From Sporopachydermia quercuum (taxonomy: Eukaryota; Ascomycota; Sporopachydermiomycetes; Sporopachydermiales; Sporopachydermiaceae), in the NCBI GenBank assembly GCA_001599295.1, contig BCGN01000003.1, positions 163,148-227,147 on the forward strand: a stretch of 64,000 nucleotides of DNA, read 5' to 3'. The translations under genes and the position numbers were made by a program. This document shows positions 19,506 through 31,921 of this stretch, piece after piece. Position 1 is the stretch's first letter. Each line of letters begins with the position of its first letter. Under the pieces are notes generated by a model. That model worked only from the letters and a program-made list of their open reading frames with translations. It did no database searches and was not told the origin of the DNA.

Positions 19506-22500
19506 TCTCCTTACTTCATATACTTTAAGTAGAATTGAAATTTGCTTATTGTTATTTAAATCAGTTTCAATATTAATTTTATTAATTCTATTTATTGTTC
19601 TTGTCACGTGATCGACTAATGTTTAGGGTTCATGTACACTGGGCCGAACCTTAACCTTGTGTCACAACTCGTTATCCTTTTCTGGTTTACATGACATCCG
19701 GATCAATTTCAAACGCGGAAAATTTCCTTGTATGACGCACTTACTATCTTGCTTATTTTGAATCAAGAGTAGGAGAAGCTATGATCTTGTGTTTATTTCA
19801 TTGTCAGTTGTAGATGGAGGAAATGAATGCAAGATTTCTGGAATTGTTTATATATAAACATGTACATTTCTATGATACAGATGTGCACTTCAGCTAAAAG
19901 CACTAAGCTTCCTGCTTTTGTAGAAACAAGAATTGACTTGTTAGGTGGATATTGGAATCGTTTTAAGGGTTGGGTTAATTTCAGATTTGTAGTTAATGGG
20001 TGATGTTGTATTATTATTGTAGTTCCCTTAGATGTTCTAACATACTTTTTCTGTCTCCTTTGCCAGCCAATCAACGTCTTTCTTCATCGTTTATACGTCC
20101 GCCGAACATCAGTCTAACAAATACCCAATTGTTTCTTTTAACTTGATTTAAGGAAGTAAGGCTGAATAGTGAGAAGAGTTCCATATCCTTCAAAAAAGGA
20201 AAACCAATGTGCAGCATTGAAGCACTTGTGAGGCCGCACCTACAACTTGAATAGATGCATACAAATAATAACAATGATTCGTCTATCCATCAATGGATTC
20301 AAATTAAATATTTTCTGATAATGAAGAAACATATTTTGAGTTGTTTGCCGGTAATACATACATACCATGAAGTAGGTAAGAGGAATATGGCATTATCTAT
20401 GCATTATTATTCATTGTTATGCATGGTTATGTCTGATTATGTATCCACTGGTGAATATTCACGAAGAAGTATAAAAGAATGTAAGTGAATATCATGAGGA
20501 ATGAAGTCTATTGAAAAACTGGTAATAGATTGTAAATTAAAAGTATTAATTATTTTGATATTCCATCTAATGTCCAAACAAAGGTACGAGAAATAGAGTA
20601 AATGCTTGGGTCAAACGTTGGCTATTAGTATGAAACTAATGCAACAAAATGTTCTATGCAGATTCTTGGAATTGAAATCAAATTCAGTTCTACTTTTTAG
20701 AATCACACCATCTTCAGTGAAGAACTATGAACAAGTATACATGCATAAAAGTTCCAAATCATGATTTATACTCACCATATTTATTTACATATATTGAAGT
20801 TTGTTTTGAGAGATCTCATTTTAAAAAGCACGACGTATGGTGCTACAAAAGATTCTATAAAGCCCCCTTACTCTTAAAATTTTGGTAGCAATCTTATCTG
20901 CATAAGCTTGCATGAAGTTCTATTCAATTGCATTCTTTGTAAGAGACAGCCTTTTAATATGCAACTGTTACTACACTATGAATACCGCTAATAACCTACC
21001 TATAGGAACTGAATTCAACTGAACATCACCAAAAGCCAGATTAGTTTGCACATACCATTTTTTTCTTGCAATGCCTTAACTTCTCATTTGTTTTCAGAAC
21101 TTAATCTCAGCTATCTCATAAATTATGCACTCCCATGCACTTTTCTGCGTCTTTCTATCTCCACCTTAATTTAACTTTGAAACTTATGAGACCATTCCCA
21201 AACCTTATCCTTTAGCAAGAACCTTAACCTAATACACTTTTCTCTCAAGAACCTTCTTACGTTAGTCTTCTTCTTCTTNTTCATCTTTAATACTCAATTC
21301 TTCTTCATTGATTATCATTGGTTATTTTGCCTATTTATTATTATAATTCAAAACTTCTTGAGTATTTTCTTATCCCTGACTTCCACTAACAAACTCAACC
21401 AGCTAGTTACTCGTATGTATTTCTTTGTTCTGCTTATTCTAGTGTGTTGTATGATGTTAATAGCAAGCCCAAAAGTCCAATTGATTGATACAATGAACGG
21501 TATTGTTCGATAATTGAGTAATTCTTGGTTCAACAGCAAAGAATTACGATGTTTAGTAGATTCTGGTCGATAGACACCAATTTAAATGGCCGAATTTGAC
21601 TCCTGTTGTTTCCATCGTTCTTTGCTTCTGATTCTTATCTTCATTTTCACATGGCATTCAAATCTACAAGCAAACAACCTGTCAAGCTATTTTTACTCCT
21701 ACTAACTTTCTGCAACAAAGCAGCCTAAGATTCCATATAATTCTATATATTAGAAGCATTTCAACAAACTTTATATTCCATTCAAATACCTAGACTCAAA
21801 ACTGTGTATGATTAGAATACCGAGCATACATATACATTGTACAGGATTTAATTCTGCAACATTGACACTAGTGGACAACATATCATAAAGACAGATAGAC
21901 AGCGAATACACCCGTGATCAACAGAATAGAAAATTGGTCCTAGACATTATCAAATATATAAATCTCGACAATTGGCTTGCCACAAGCAATGAGTAATAAA
22001 CCCGGGTTGCCTGATTGCTGTAAGGTTAGGATCATCGATTCGGTATTGGGGATATGGGAGAGGATAGAGAAGATAGTGGAAACTATTTGAGACAAGTTTA
22101 CAAAGAATTGATACTTTTCTGGGAAAAGGAGAGAAAAGAAGGAGAAGATAGGAAAAATATAGGAAACTATTTTGACACATCTATTGATTGACTGATAATT
22201 AAAGAGAAATCCGATAAAATAAGCATTGATAAGGATTAGTAAGGGTTTGCACTTCGACTAAATTCTGATTCATTTAATCGAATTAGTTTGAAATATATTG
22301 AATATATAAAGGTTGAAGTGTCTCAGATTTACATTGCGGGGCTTCTTATTGAAGTGATAAAAAGGAAGAAGTGTTGGATTGTAGTTATTTAGGCAGAACA
22401 TCAAGAGAGCCAAAAATTGTTGATAGTGTTCATGAAGAAGGATATTACTATCGAGAAGAGGTGAANCCTGTGTTTTAAAGGAACTATTTAAAGTTTATTT

Positions 22501-23153
22501 TTTCTGCGGAGTTTATTATAGAGAAGCATTATCCAGCAAGAGCACTATTTCCATTGGTCAAAACCCCCGAACTACTACTCCTCATTGTCATAGTAAGAAT
22601 AGTACTTTCAAACAGCCCAACTATTTTATTCNATACGTCATCAACAGTGCCAACCATAGAACGTCAGCTATTTAAGCGATTATTGTTGTTTGACTGTATT
22701 ATATTTGACTCGCACTATAAACCAGTTGTCTATTCCTTAGAAACAGCTTATTGGCTCTCAACAATCATAAAGGCTCTTCCTGTGAAAAGCAAAACGAGTT
22801 GCGAGGAGAAAACTACAAACTGTTGCTATCAACTTCAATCAGACATAACTACAGCTGCCTTATCAATTGCTATCACAGTATTTGTTACCGAGTATTTTAG
22901 CATTGTAAAGGCAAAATCGTTCGAACTGTTGGGCTTTTTTATTGTCAATGCTATCATATTGGACATATTCAAGACAACAATACTATTACACAACAACAAA
23001 CTAGTACAGTTTACCCATTATTTCCTGCAATTTTATTACTATCTTTTTACCTATCAAGCATCACGCATATCTACTATCTATCCATCAACCATATTAATGT
23101 ATTAACTTGACTACCCAAGAATAGAACATTTCCAACACATTTCAACAATCAAA
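19506..23153. other. 3.6 kb region without a convincing gene
   Basis: It holds the UGP1 3' flank, then AT-rich DNA. Notable items are a TCACGTGA palindrome at 19604-19611 and a 14-codon ATG-led stretch with a GTATGT donor on the minus strand (20046-20087). There is also an intron-like pair with donor at 21413 and branch TACTAAC at 21700 on the plus strand, with no coding exon. An ATG-less 183-codon open frame (22554-23105) lies directly before the next gene. The last 600 bases should contain that gene's promoter. Confidence 0.45.
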
Positions 23154-25859
23154 ATGGGACTCGGAACGGCATTGAAGAAAGGCTCACGGTTTCATTCGGG
23201 ATCCAAATCCAACCAGCAATCTCAANCTGGAGCTGGTCCAAATGACCCAGAAACCGATGCCGGGAGAATAGGTACTGCAGGATCAGAGAATTCTCCCCCC
23301 AGTAGATTCAGAGCTATTACTTCTTTGTACGGTGACAGAGACAGTAATAATAGTACAAATAGCAATAACAGCAGTAAGAATAATAACAATAACAACAGTA
23401 ATCATAAAGAACCCAACAATGATAATAACAATGAGAACAGCCACAGCAATAATAATATCAACAATAATAATTCAAACCCAAATAGTTTTTCATCTAAACT
23501 TTCTGCACGATCGAAGCAAGCCAAGTCCATTCTGCAGGTTCATCGTTCAAGCATTAATAATTACGGGCCAAGCAGTATAAGTGAAAACAGGGCAGGGCAG
23601 GGGTCAGGGTCAGGGTCGAATTCGGGTTCGAATTCAGGTTCGGCTTCGGGTTCAGGATCTGGGTCGTTTGCGCCCNGCGCAGGTCCTGATTCTTTTACAA
23701 AATATAAACAGAGTCGGGATAAATCGTATGATAGTAAAGAGAGACATTCAATCAGCACATCAAGCAGTACANTAGATGACAAGCAAATTAAACAGGTGAT
23801 TGGATCCGGCGGAAAGGCACGTTTTTCTCAGCAGAAATCTCCTTCGACCGCTCCGAAGGTGTCCCAAGGATCCTCGTATATTCCGTTTATTCCTCGGGAT
23901 GGAAGTCCCTTGGGGAAAGGCTCCAGTACAGGTTTTACGCCAGGTGATAATTCTGGTACCAGCACTCGATTAGAGTCTCCGTCAACTCCAACTCCTGTTG
24001 CTTCTGCAGCNTCTACAGGCACCAAAAGTCCTATTTATTCCCCCTCCGACTCTCCATGTGGCTCTCCCACTGTTTCTTCCTGCCCCACTTCCTCTCCAAG
24101 CTTCCCCTCTCCGCTGAAGCCGCTGTTCCCGCTGAAAATTACTCCACCCTCGGATCTACCCATATATTCTCCTCATTCGGAAGCAATAGCTCTCATATTA
24201 TCGTTTATAGTTCCCCAGTATCTTCTTTTCCGCATGGATAAGCTGAATAGCGGAAAACCTTTCGTTGTGGGGATTTCCGGAATTCAAGGAATAGGGAAAA
24301 CAGCAATAGCGGATATAATAGCTAATATACTAAATGGCACGCAGGAGTCGGACTCTAATTTACTTAGGGATTCCAGCACCGGGAAGAGAAATACTTACAA
24401 GACAATTAGAATATCAATAGACGATTTGACGATGCCGGAGACTGAATTCCAAAAATTATTGAAAGGGCATTCTCGGAATACTTTTCTGCATTATCCGGGA
24501 CTTATCGGAACGCACAATGTGAAGCTGGGGATGGACATTATGGAGAGATTGCGGAGCAACTCGACCAGCTCTACTAGCTCAACAAGCTCGGGCATATCTA
24601 GTGCTTCGGATAGAAGCGGAAGCGAATCAGCCCCAATGGAAGGAATCGGTGCCCCGGATTTACCCGAATCGGTACTAGTAGACCCTTCCGGACCTTCCGG
24701 CTCGTCCGGATCCACCCGAAGGAAGTCGGTAGTCAAAATCCCGAAATTCGATAAAACAACCGGTAAACAACTGCCATTTGAGCAATGGGAAGAAATAGTA
24801 CTCCAAAGAGGCTCGAGAATTGGAACCGGACTAAACAGTATTCCTGAACACGGTGTTGAACACGGGATAAGTTCGGAACATGTCCACCCGAGTATTCCCA
24901 TTCCGTCTACTGACGACAACCCGGTTGAAATAATCCTTCTGGAAGGCTGGTTTCTTGGGTTCCGGTCACTCGGAGGTGAAAAAATCGAAAGCATTTGTAA
25001 CGAAGCTCGGTGCCTTCCGAAGTTCCGGTTTGCTCCTGGAATGATGACGGAAAAACACGCTTTCCATCGGAGAAAAAGTGGAAATCATGATCATACCAGT
25101 GGCAGTAGTGCTAGTAGTCATACCGGAAGTAATAGTTTTTCGGGTCCCTCTAATTCTTCCGAGTCTTCCGGGTCTTCAGATCGCAAATACTCCAGCCTGT
25201 TATCAGATTGGACAGACTACCTGACTGGCGGCGACAAACCCAGCAAATCTAGTAAATCCGGAACCTCATCTAATGACCTGAGAGGTGGCCGAACCAGTAC
25301 TCCTANTTTGCCTAATTTTCAAACGCCAAACCTTAGCAACAACCCGATTCCCCGCCCGAAATCTCCCCGAGATTACCCGAACCGGAAACTATACGAAAAG
25401 CAAACTCTATTATCAACGCTAGAGCCGCTAAATATATCCGATCCGGGTAATGTGGTGTCCATTGTGCCGTCCGCGGTTATTAAATATCCGGTTGACTTCC
25501 TGAAAGAGGTAGATGAACTCCTAAATAGGTATATGGAATTGTGGAAGTATATTCATGTATTTATCCATTTGGATGCGTTGGATTTGAGTTATGCGTATTA
25601 CTGGAATAGGAATAAAAAGGTTCTTTATTGGGGTACGAAGTTGGAGGAGCATTCCGAGAAAGAAAGCGGGGAAAGTGAGGGAAAAGGGGAAACCGGAGAT
25701 AATGTGGACTCTAGCCGGAAGCTTACTACGTTAATTATGCCATTCTATGAGCTTTATATCCCCACTTTGCGGAGCAAGCGGATGATGGCTGAAAGAGGGG
25801 TAACTTTAAGGTTGTTGATTGATAAGCAGCATCATGTATACGAAGCATTTATTCGGTGA
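23154..25859 (+). CDS. TDA10: Tda10/D-glycerate-kinase-like P-loop kinase with long disordered N-terminus
   Basis: The C-terminal half resembles yeast Tda10 (YGR205W), a P-loop kinase-fold protein related to plant glycerate 3-kinase. It has SGIQGIGKTA (Walker A) near residue 373, ISIDDL near 423, HYPGLIGTHNV near 447, FDKTTGKQLPFEQW near 530, ILLEGWFLGFR near 603 and the C-terminal YELYIPTLRSKRMM. Tda10 is about 290 residues; this product is 901. The excess lies in an N-terminal extension of about 340 residues rich in Ser, Asn and Gly, and in Ser-rich insertions near 480-520 and 640-720. The physiological substrate in fungi is uncertain. The region is unusually rich in CCGG compared with its neighbours. 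Confidence 0.85.
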   Translation: MGLGTALKKGSRFHSGSKSNQQSQXGAGPNDPETDAGRIGTAGSENSPPSRFRAITSLYGDRDSNNSTNSNNSSKNNNNNNSNHKEPNNDNNNENSHSNNNINNNNSNPNSFSSKLSARSKQAKSILQVHRSSINNYGPSSISENRAGQGSGSGSNSGSNSGSASGSGSGSFAPXAGPDSFTKYKQSRDKSYDSKERHSISTSSSTXDDKQIKQVIGSGGKARFSQQKSPSTAPKVSQGSSYIPFIPRDGSPLGKGSSTGFTPGDNSGTSTRLESPSTPTPVASAXSTGTKSPIYSPSDSPCGSPTVSSCPTSSPSFPSPLKPLFPLKITPPSDLPIYSPHSEAIALILSFIVPQYLLFRMDKLNSGKPFVVGISGIQGIGKTAIADIIANILNGTQESDSNLLRDSSTGKRNTYKTIRISIDDLTMPETEFQKLLKGHSRNTFLHYPGLIGTHNVKLGMDIMERLRSNSTSSTSSTSSGISSASDRSGSESAPMEGIGAPDLPESVLVDPSGPSGSSGSTRRKSVVKIPKFDKTTGKQLPFEQWEEIVLQRGSRIGTGLNSIPEHGVEHGISSEHVHPSIPIPSTDDNPVEIILLEGWFLGFRSLGGEKIESICNEARCLPKFRFAPGMMTEKHAFHRRKSGNHDHTSGSSASSHTGSNSFSGPSNSSESSGSSDRKYSSLLSDWTDYLTGGDKPSKSSKSGTSSNDLRGGRTSTPXLPNFQTPNLSNNPIPRPKSPRDYPNRKLYEKQTLLSTLEPLNISDPGNVVSIVPSAVIKYPVDFLKEVDELLNRYMELWKYIHVFIHLDALDLSYAYYWNRNKKVLYWGTKLEEHSEKESGESEGKGETGDNVDSSRKLTTLIMPFYELYIPTLRSKRMMAERGVTLRLLIDKQHHVYEAFIR

Positions 25860-27394
25860 TTGGGGCAGGCGGAGGTCATTACTACTTGATTTGGTTATGT
25901 CGGATGGNCTCAATTTAAATATCTCGGGAACATAGATTTTATCTCCGCCACCCTGAACTATCCGATATTGTTTCCGATATCACTTCCCAATTCATGCCGA
26001 TTCCGCTTGCAGATGTTAATCAATCCTTCTCGAGTCTTTTGGTTCTTCCCGGAGTGAGCACTTTATGCCTATCTCCGAGCGGTCTTTATCCGAGAACTAA
26101 GACTCAACTAATCTTGGAATCACAAATACACTTCCGAAGTTCTTCCGCCTCTCGAATACCGGGATCTGAAATAAATACAGATTTGTAACGGTTACACTTT
26201 TTAATGAATAAATGATGATATAATCTATAATCCATCCATCAAAACTAATTATTGTAGGAAGCTCGAAAGACCCAATTGCAATAATCAATCAATGTAATGT
26301 TTGTTATACACGCTATTTGAGATCTTATTTTTTATTATGACGGTTCAACTAGTAATCAATGCAACGCCAGTTGTAGTTTTTACGGTACTCAACAATTAAT
26401 GAAAGAACGTATATAGACATTAGGTTTACTNTGCACAATTGTGAACCTTATCTTAATTATTTGAATCTAGAAATGTTTATTTGACTCAATGGCCATGCAA
26501 TTACTACTNCTTCAACGATACAAGCAGCATTTATCTGAACTGATTTTCTTGCATAAATTGATCACATTTTACACATTAATCTTTAAGAAATACTTGCTGC
26601 CAATAAACTCTTGAAAACGAGGAAATGAAGCCCCATTCAAGTGTGCATTTATATTTATGTACCAGTTATACATAAAAGTTGGAATGGTAAAGCTATATGC
26701 GTCAACTCTTACATGGTTAGCTCGAACTTTAATTCTTAAATCAATATTTGTCAATATTTGTCAATATTTGTCTCTGAAAAGACATTTTCTACAGTAAGTA
26801 ATGCCATTACGTTAATCGTGTAGCGGCTGAAACGCATTTACGTTGATTGCTTTTACAATTAATTCTACAATTATGCCACAGGTTCATATTTTTTGTACCA
26901 GCAACAATTCAGTTGATGTAATTATACCACGTAACCCGCAAAAACAGCAATTNTNGTAAAAGCGGTCATCAATTACTAAAACACAGCATGCGGGATAATG
27001 AAAATTACAGAAATTCATGTCATTTCTGTAGCATAAGGCGGGATTCAATGTATCTCGTAGATTGTCAGAGGAAATGACATGGAAACCTGATCAGCTTGGG
27101 TGAACTTTCTTGAGAGGATTCCCGATTTCTTCCGAGCTTTTCGGTACCTGCCGGAGATCGGAACTAATACTGAAAATAGAAATGATATTTCCCAATATGG
27201 TATTGAATACAGCCTTGGGTGTCAAAGTCCTCGCTTAGTTTTTGCCTTAATAAGCAGATTAATTTATGTGTACGGATTTTCTATCGCCCTCTTTTTCCCG
27301 TTTTCGGTCAGTGGATTACCTTTTCTGCCCATGCCTAACCGTGAGACCAGGATTTCCAAAAGAGTAAGTTCATCCCCATTTATAGCCGTTGTGT
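25860..27394. other. Intergenic, convergent
   Basis: There is no convincing gene. The first 300 bases keep the TCCG/CCGG-rich composition of the preceding gene, which then fades and reappears briefly near 27110-27330. The 107-codon frame at 27100-27423 starts at GTG and overlaps the end of the next gene. A short tandem repeat is listed separately. Confidence 0.45.
26743..26772. repeat. Tandem repeat, 10 bp unit, 3 copies
   Basis: TCAATATTTG is repeated three times without change in an AT-rich intergenic stretch. It is probably slippage; no function is seen. Confidence 0.7.
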
Positions 27395-30300
27395 TTACTC
27401 AGTTAGGAAACAATCGTCACTAGAAAGGATTTTGCGGCGTTTCTTATTGCTAGTTATAGTGCTATCAGTAACATTACCCTTTTCAGCGGTATTCATATCC
27501 AAAGCGGTAACATTGAAACTTGAATTGGGTGATGGCAGTTTATGCAAAATGTGACGTGGTTTCCTATTTGCGGGTTCCATTTTCCGTCCCGGCTCCAGTC
27601 CCGGCTCCCCTGGTTTAAGCATTGAACTACCCAATCGGGCAGCTTGTGGCGCAATACTGTTTACACTGCCACAGTTATTAATACGGCCCTCGCTAAAATC
27701 AGTAGTCCTTGTGGCTGAAATTCTACTACTTGCAGTAATTCGGCCATTATTTTCAACCGTATCATCCCTGGCCTTTTCGGTGTTATAATTANCATCAGTA
27801 ACTGTATTAGTAGGCCGGTCGTTGGTATTCCCATCATTGGTACGCCACTTATCATTAACATTGATGCTGGTGTCAGAGTTAGCAGCATAGTTAGCGATCT
27901 TATCAATAAGAGTGTCACCAGCAGCAGCATTAGCAGAGTGGCCAGTTTTACTGTTAGTAGTTCTAACAGTATTAATAGCTATAACAGTGCTATCAGTATT
28001 GACAATAGCACTATTCTTACTACTGTTACTATTGAAACTCACAGAATTATTAGCATTGTTGATGTCAACAGCCCTAACAGTGCTGTTTATAGTATCTATA
28101 TTAGAATCAACAGCAGCAGCACCGTCATTTCTGGATATCTTCTCATTCTTATTATCAACACTTCTGCCGTTCTTTGTGATCTCTGCATGATTTCCATAAT
28201 AGCTACCAAACACATTCATATTAGAANCATTGAAACTTCTGTTTGCTGAAATTCTAGTACTTCCAGCTTTTCTAGCATTTCTAGCGCTTCCGTTCTCCTG
28301 TTGGTTGTTTTGCCCTTCGATATTTCTGGAATTATGATTATTGTTATGAACTGATTCATTANATATGAACAATGTACTGAATGTCTGAGTATCTTCTGTT
28401 TTGATTTCAGGCAAATTGTCAGCAACTTTTTTATTCTTGGGGTTCTTACTGCTATAACTATCAACCGTGCTGTTCTTCGGCTTATCATTAGAACTACCCA
28501 CAAATTCTTCGACACGTTGAGATTTCTCACTGTTCTCACGGCATTCCTTCTCCTCCTTCCCATTTCTATTTCCATTTCCATTTCCTTTTCCTTTTCCCGT
28601 TCTCATTCGCAATTGGCTTCTTGTTATTCTTCTGTTCTCCGGAAAGTTTTGCAGGGTTTCATTTTCATTGGTTGAAATAAGTTTCCTGTTGTTTTTTGTT
28701 TTTGTTTTACTTTTCGTTGTAGTACCAAAAGGTTGGTTCAAATTCTTAGGAGCTTTTGCATTGTTATTGAAAATCGAAGCTGATGTTGCAGTTGATATCA
28801 AATTGGTAAAACTTCCAGAATTGACGATACTTTCATTAGTGTCAATAGAAGAGTCAAAAGTATCACCAGAATTATTAGGCACAGCATAATCATCAAAGGT
28901 AGTATCATAATTATTATCGTAGGTATCGTTATAATCATCAGTTATACTGTCAGTACTGCTGGCATCTGAACTATAACTATCCACACCATCCTTACCATCA
29001 ATAGAAGAGGCGGTAGAGCTTCTACAGTTAAACATATCACCAGTATTATTTCTCCTGTTCCGTTTCTTATTGCTTCTACTGCTTTTATTCCCTCTATTCC
29101 TTCTATTCCTTCCATTCTCAACTCCATTAAAATGACCATCCATCATCAAATTCTGAATATTTGACTCAGTACGAAACAGGGAATTTACCATTATATTCTG
29201 ATTTGATTCCAAGCTAACTAATCGTTCGTACACGTCTTCAGACGTTTTCATCAATGCACTGAGGCTTTTCTCATAAGAAACAAGCTTGGTGTCCGTTAGT
29301 TTTACCATGTTGAGAGTTTCATTGTTGAGTTTTCTTGTTGCTGATGTGAATGTTTCTACTATTAGAAGAATTGTTAGTAGTTAGAATTTGAGTCGTTGAT
29401 GAATGATCCAATCAATGAATGGATGAACGAAAAATAGGAACCAGCAAATATTCGATATGTCGGTAGCAAATCTTTGCATTATAACCAGGATGGTAGCAAC
29501 GGGAGCCAGTAGTGATATGAATAGGCAAGTAGGGTAGCACTATAGCAACATAACAGGGTGAACAGATGTTTCAAGATATTCTTTGATAGAACTGGCATTT
29601 ACTCATTCAGTCGCTAGACGTCAGTGATAGACAGAAACAGCCATTTGTTGAGAATTAAATCTTAACATCTAGTGAATAAAGGATAGGAAGTTCATGAAAC
29701 AAATGTTGTGATTGTTGTTACTTCTTTTATTTGTTTATACCTATAGACGAGCAGAGCCGTTCAGTCAAACGGCGGTATTCAGTAATTGATATCGAATCAA
29801 CTGTGGTAGTGGTAGTCACCATAAGTAATCCTAGAATCTCCAGCCAAATGAAATCTTTTCACAATCGGTTCCATTCACAGTTTAAGTGCTATTTGATGAA
29901 GTACAACGAAGTTCTCCAGCTATAANCTAGGTCACTTGATCATAATAGCATACAGTGACATGCTTTCCATGAGTCGTGAAATGTTGTAGCGCATCATGCA
30001 ATTATTATCGTAACTACCAGTAATCAGTCCAACAATTACTAACAAGCACAATAAAATAATGGTAATTGCTATCACAAACAAATAATAATCATAATCATTA
30101 TCATCAAATTGCGGTTCATTTTATCCAATTCACACAATTCATTAAGTTCTGTTTATTAACAATCAAATGGTATTCATACATTTAGCATTCACCTCATTGC
30201 TTAATTCATCAAAACGGTTGTTGAACTCATTCAGCCGCTTATTCAATCGTTCATCAAACTCGTTCAGCCCATTCACTCGTTTCTCTATCACTTTTGTCCA

Positions 30301-30546
30301 GTTGTTCATTTCTTCCTTCATTTCTATCGTCAAGAGCTCAAGCCTTCTCACCCAAGATACCATACTGTCACAGTCATTGTCATGATACTTCATAGGATGA
30401 ATAGTACTAGTGGCGGTATTAGCAGTGTTAGTACTAGTATTAGGAGAGGTAGTTGTTGATGATGGCTTATTAAGAGATAGTTGGGATAGAATATTTGATT
30501 GGGATTGGGTCAGTTGAGAGAGCTGAGAAAACAGTTGAGAGTTCAT
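27395..30546 (-). CDS. Coiled-coil, Asn/Ser-rich disordered protein, two exons
   Basis: Exon 1 is 30180-30546 and exon 2 is 27395-29358. The 821-base intron has a GTATGA donor, a TACTAAC branch (29373-29379, minus strand) and an ATAG acceptor. The phases fit (T|TA), and the open frame continues upstream of the internal ATG at 29308, which supports the join. The product is 776 residues. Residues about 1-50 are Gln/Ser/Thr-rich, and about 60-200 form a predicted coiled coil (NEFDERLNKRLNEFNNRFDE and, after the splice, KLVSYEKSLSALMKTSEDV). The rest is low-complexity with Asn, Ser, Lys and short basic runs such as NRRNRGNK and KGKGNGNGNRNG, ending KKRRKILSSDD. No catalytic domain or zinc finger is visible. 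I do not recognise it; a nuclear scaffold or co-regulator is a guess. Confidence 0.7.
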
Positions 30547-31921
30547 CTTGATGTAGATGTATATATGCTTTGCAGATGTGCTAAGTTTGTTTCTCGGTTT
30601 ATTGAACCTGTTGGATTGTTAATATTCCTTCAGTCGAGTGACGGTGAGTCTTAAGAAGATTAGCTGTTCTATTAGATGTACTAGATACAGGAATGATTCA
30701 AGGTTTGTGAACATCTGCCAATTCTTTTATGGGGAAACTGTTTGATGTAATGTCAAGCAATAATTATTAGAAAATAACCATGTTCTATGCATGGATGAAC
30801 ACAGCACAGGATATTCTCGTAGCATCGTAAGTCCATAACAGCCTATGCATAGTGAACTCGGTGTAACACTATGCCTAACGCAAGTGTTTTGTCCAGTGTT
30901 TAGCTTATCTTTCTAAACACTTCATGATGTATATCGCAACGTATAACATCAAACAGTCACCATCGAGTGCGAATCTCCTTGGATCAAATGGAACTGTGGA
31001 TGACAAATCAAGAACACACAGCAAACAGAGAACCAAACAGAAAACAATAGAAACGAGGTAGTCATACAGATCTTCACACTTTCTCACAGAAAGGCATCAA
31101 CACAGCACCTTGTTTCCTACACAGTCGTCAGTGTAACAGCAACAACGGCGGTAATATTAGAACTCAATTGGGGTCAGTTTAGATTGCTCTTGAAAGTCAC
31201 ATCAAGTAAACAACTAGACTAGGGAAAATCAAAAATGCCTTTAATATAAGTCAATCTTTCCAACTGCTTGTGCTGGTAGTATATTTGTTATAGAATAACT
31301 GTCTATTGTCTAGATCGTCGCTTGATGGTCTTTCTGTAAGTTGTCTATCAGTTAGCTAACAGCGACAAGCACTACTTATNGTATCCTTCTATGCGAAAGA
31401 GTATAAAACATTGTTGTTCGAAAATCCCAGTAATTTCTTGTCTATCCTTACCGTTTTATGATGATTTTGTATACATTTCTTTTATTTGTTTGATAAACAA
31501 TTAAGTAAACAACAAGGAAGAAGGAAGAAAATGTGGGGGAACAGGAAATTGTATGGGAAATTAGAGTCTTGTGAATGACCCTCTGTTTTTCGATGGAATT
31601 GAGTTTGTGATTGTATTTATTGATTGTGATGTGATGACTGATACAATACCACAGAGAGTGAATTGAAATTATTTGCATAGGAACAGAACGTATCACAAAA
31701 AGGTGATACATATCTTGATTACAAAAACATAATAGTTTCAGTTACAATCACATACTTTCACCCACAAAAAGAAGCAGTACGTGCAATCACCGTTGTGAAT
31801 ATTGTATTGTGACTCTAGATACTACAGGCGCTTGCACCAAGCGATTCAAGTGTCTCATCATCATTAGCATTTAAGAAATTGCATAAGGACACGATATAAT
31901 AAAACAGAACAATCAGATACA
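30547..31921. other. Divergent promoter region of the coiled-coil gene and LSM8
   Basis: About 1.4 kb with short frames only, including a 60-codon hydrophobic minus-strand frame at 30905-31087 that I regard as chance. No repeats or RNA genes were recognised. Confidence 0.45.

Noticed and set aside
27100-27423. 107-codon plus-strand frame
   Set aside because: It starts at GTG, overlaps the end of the coiled-coil gene and shows no motif.
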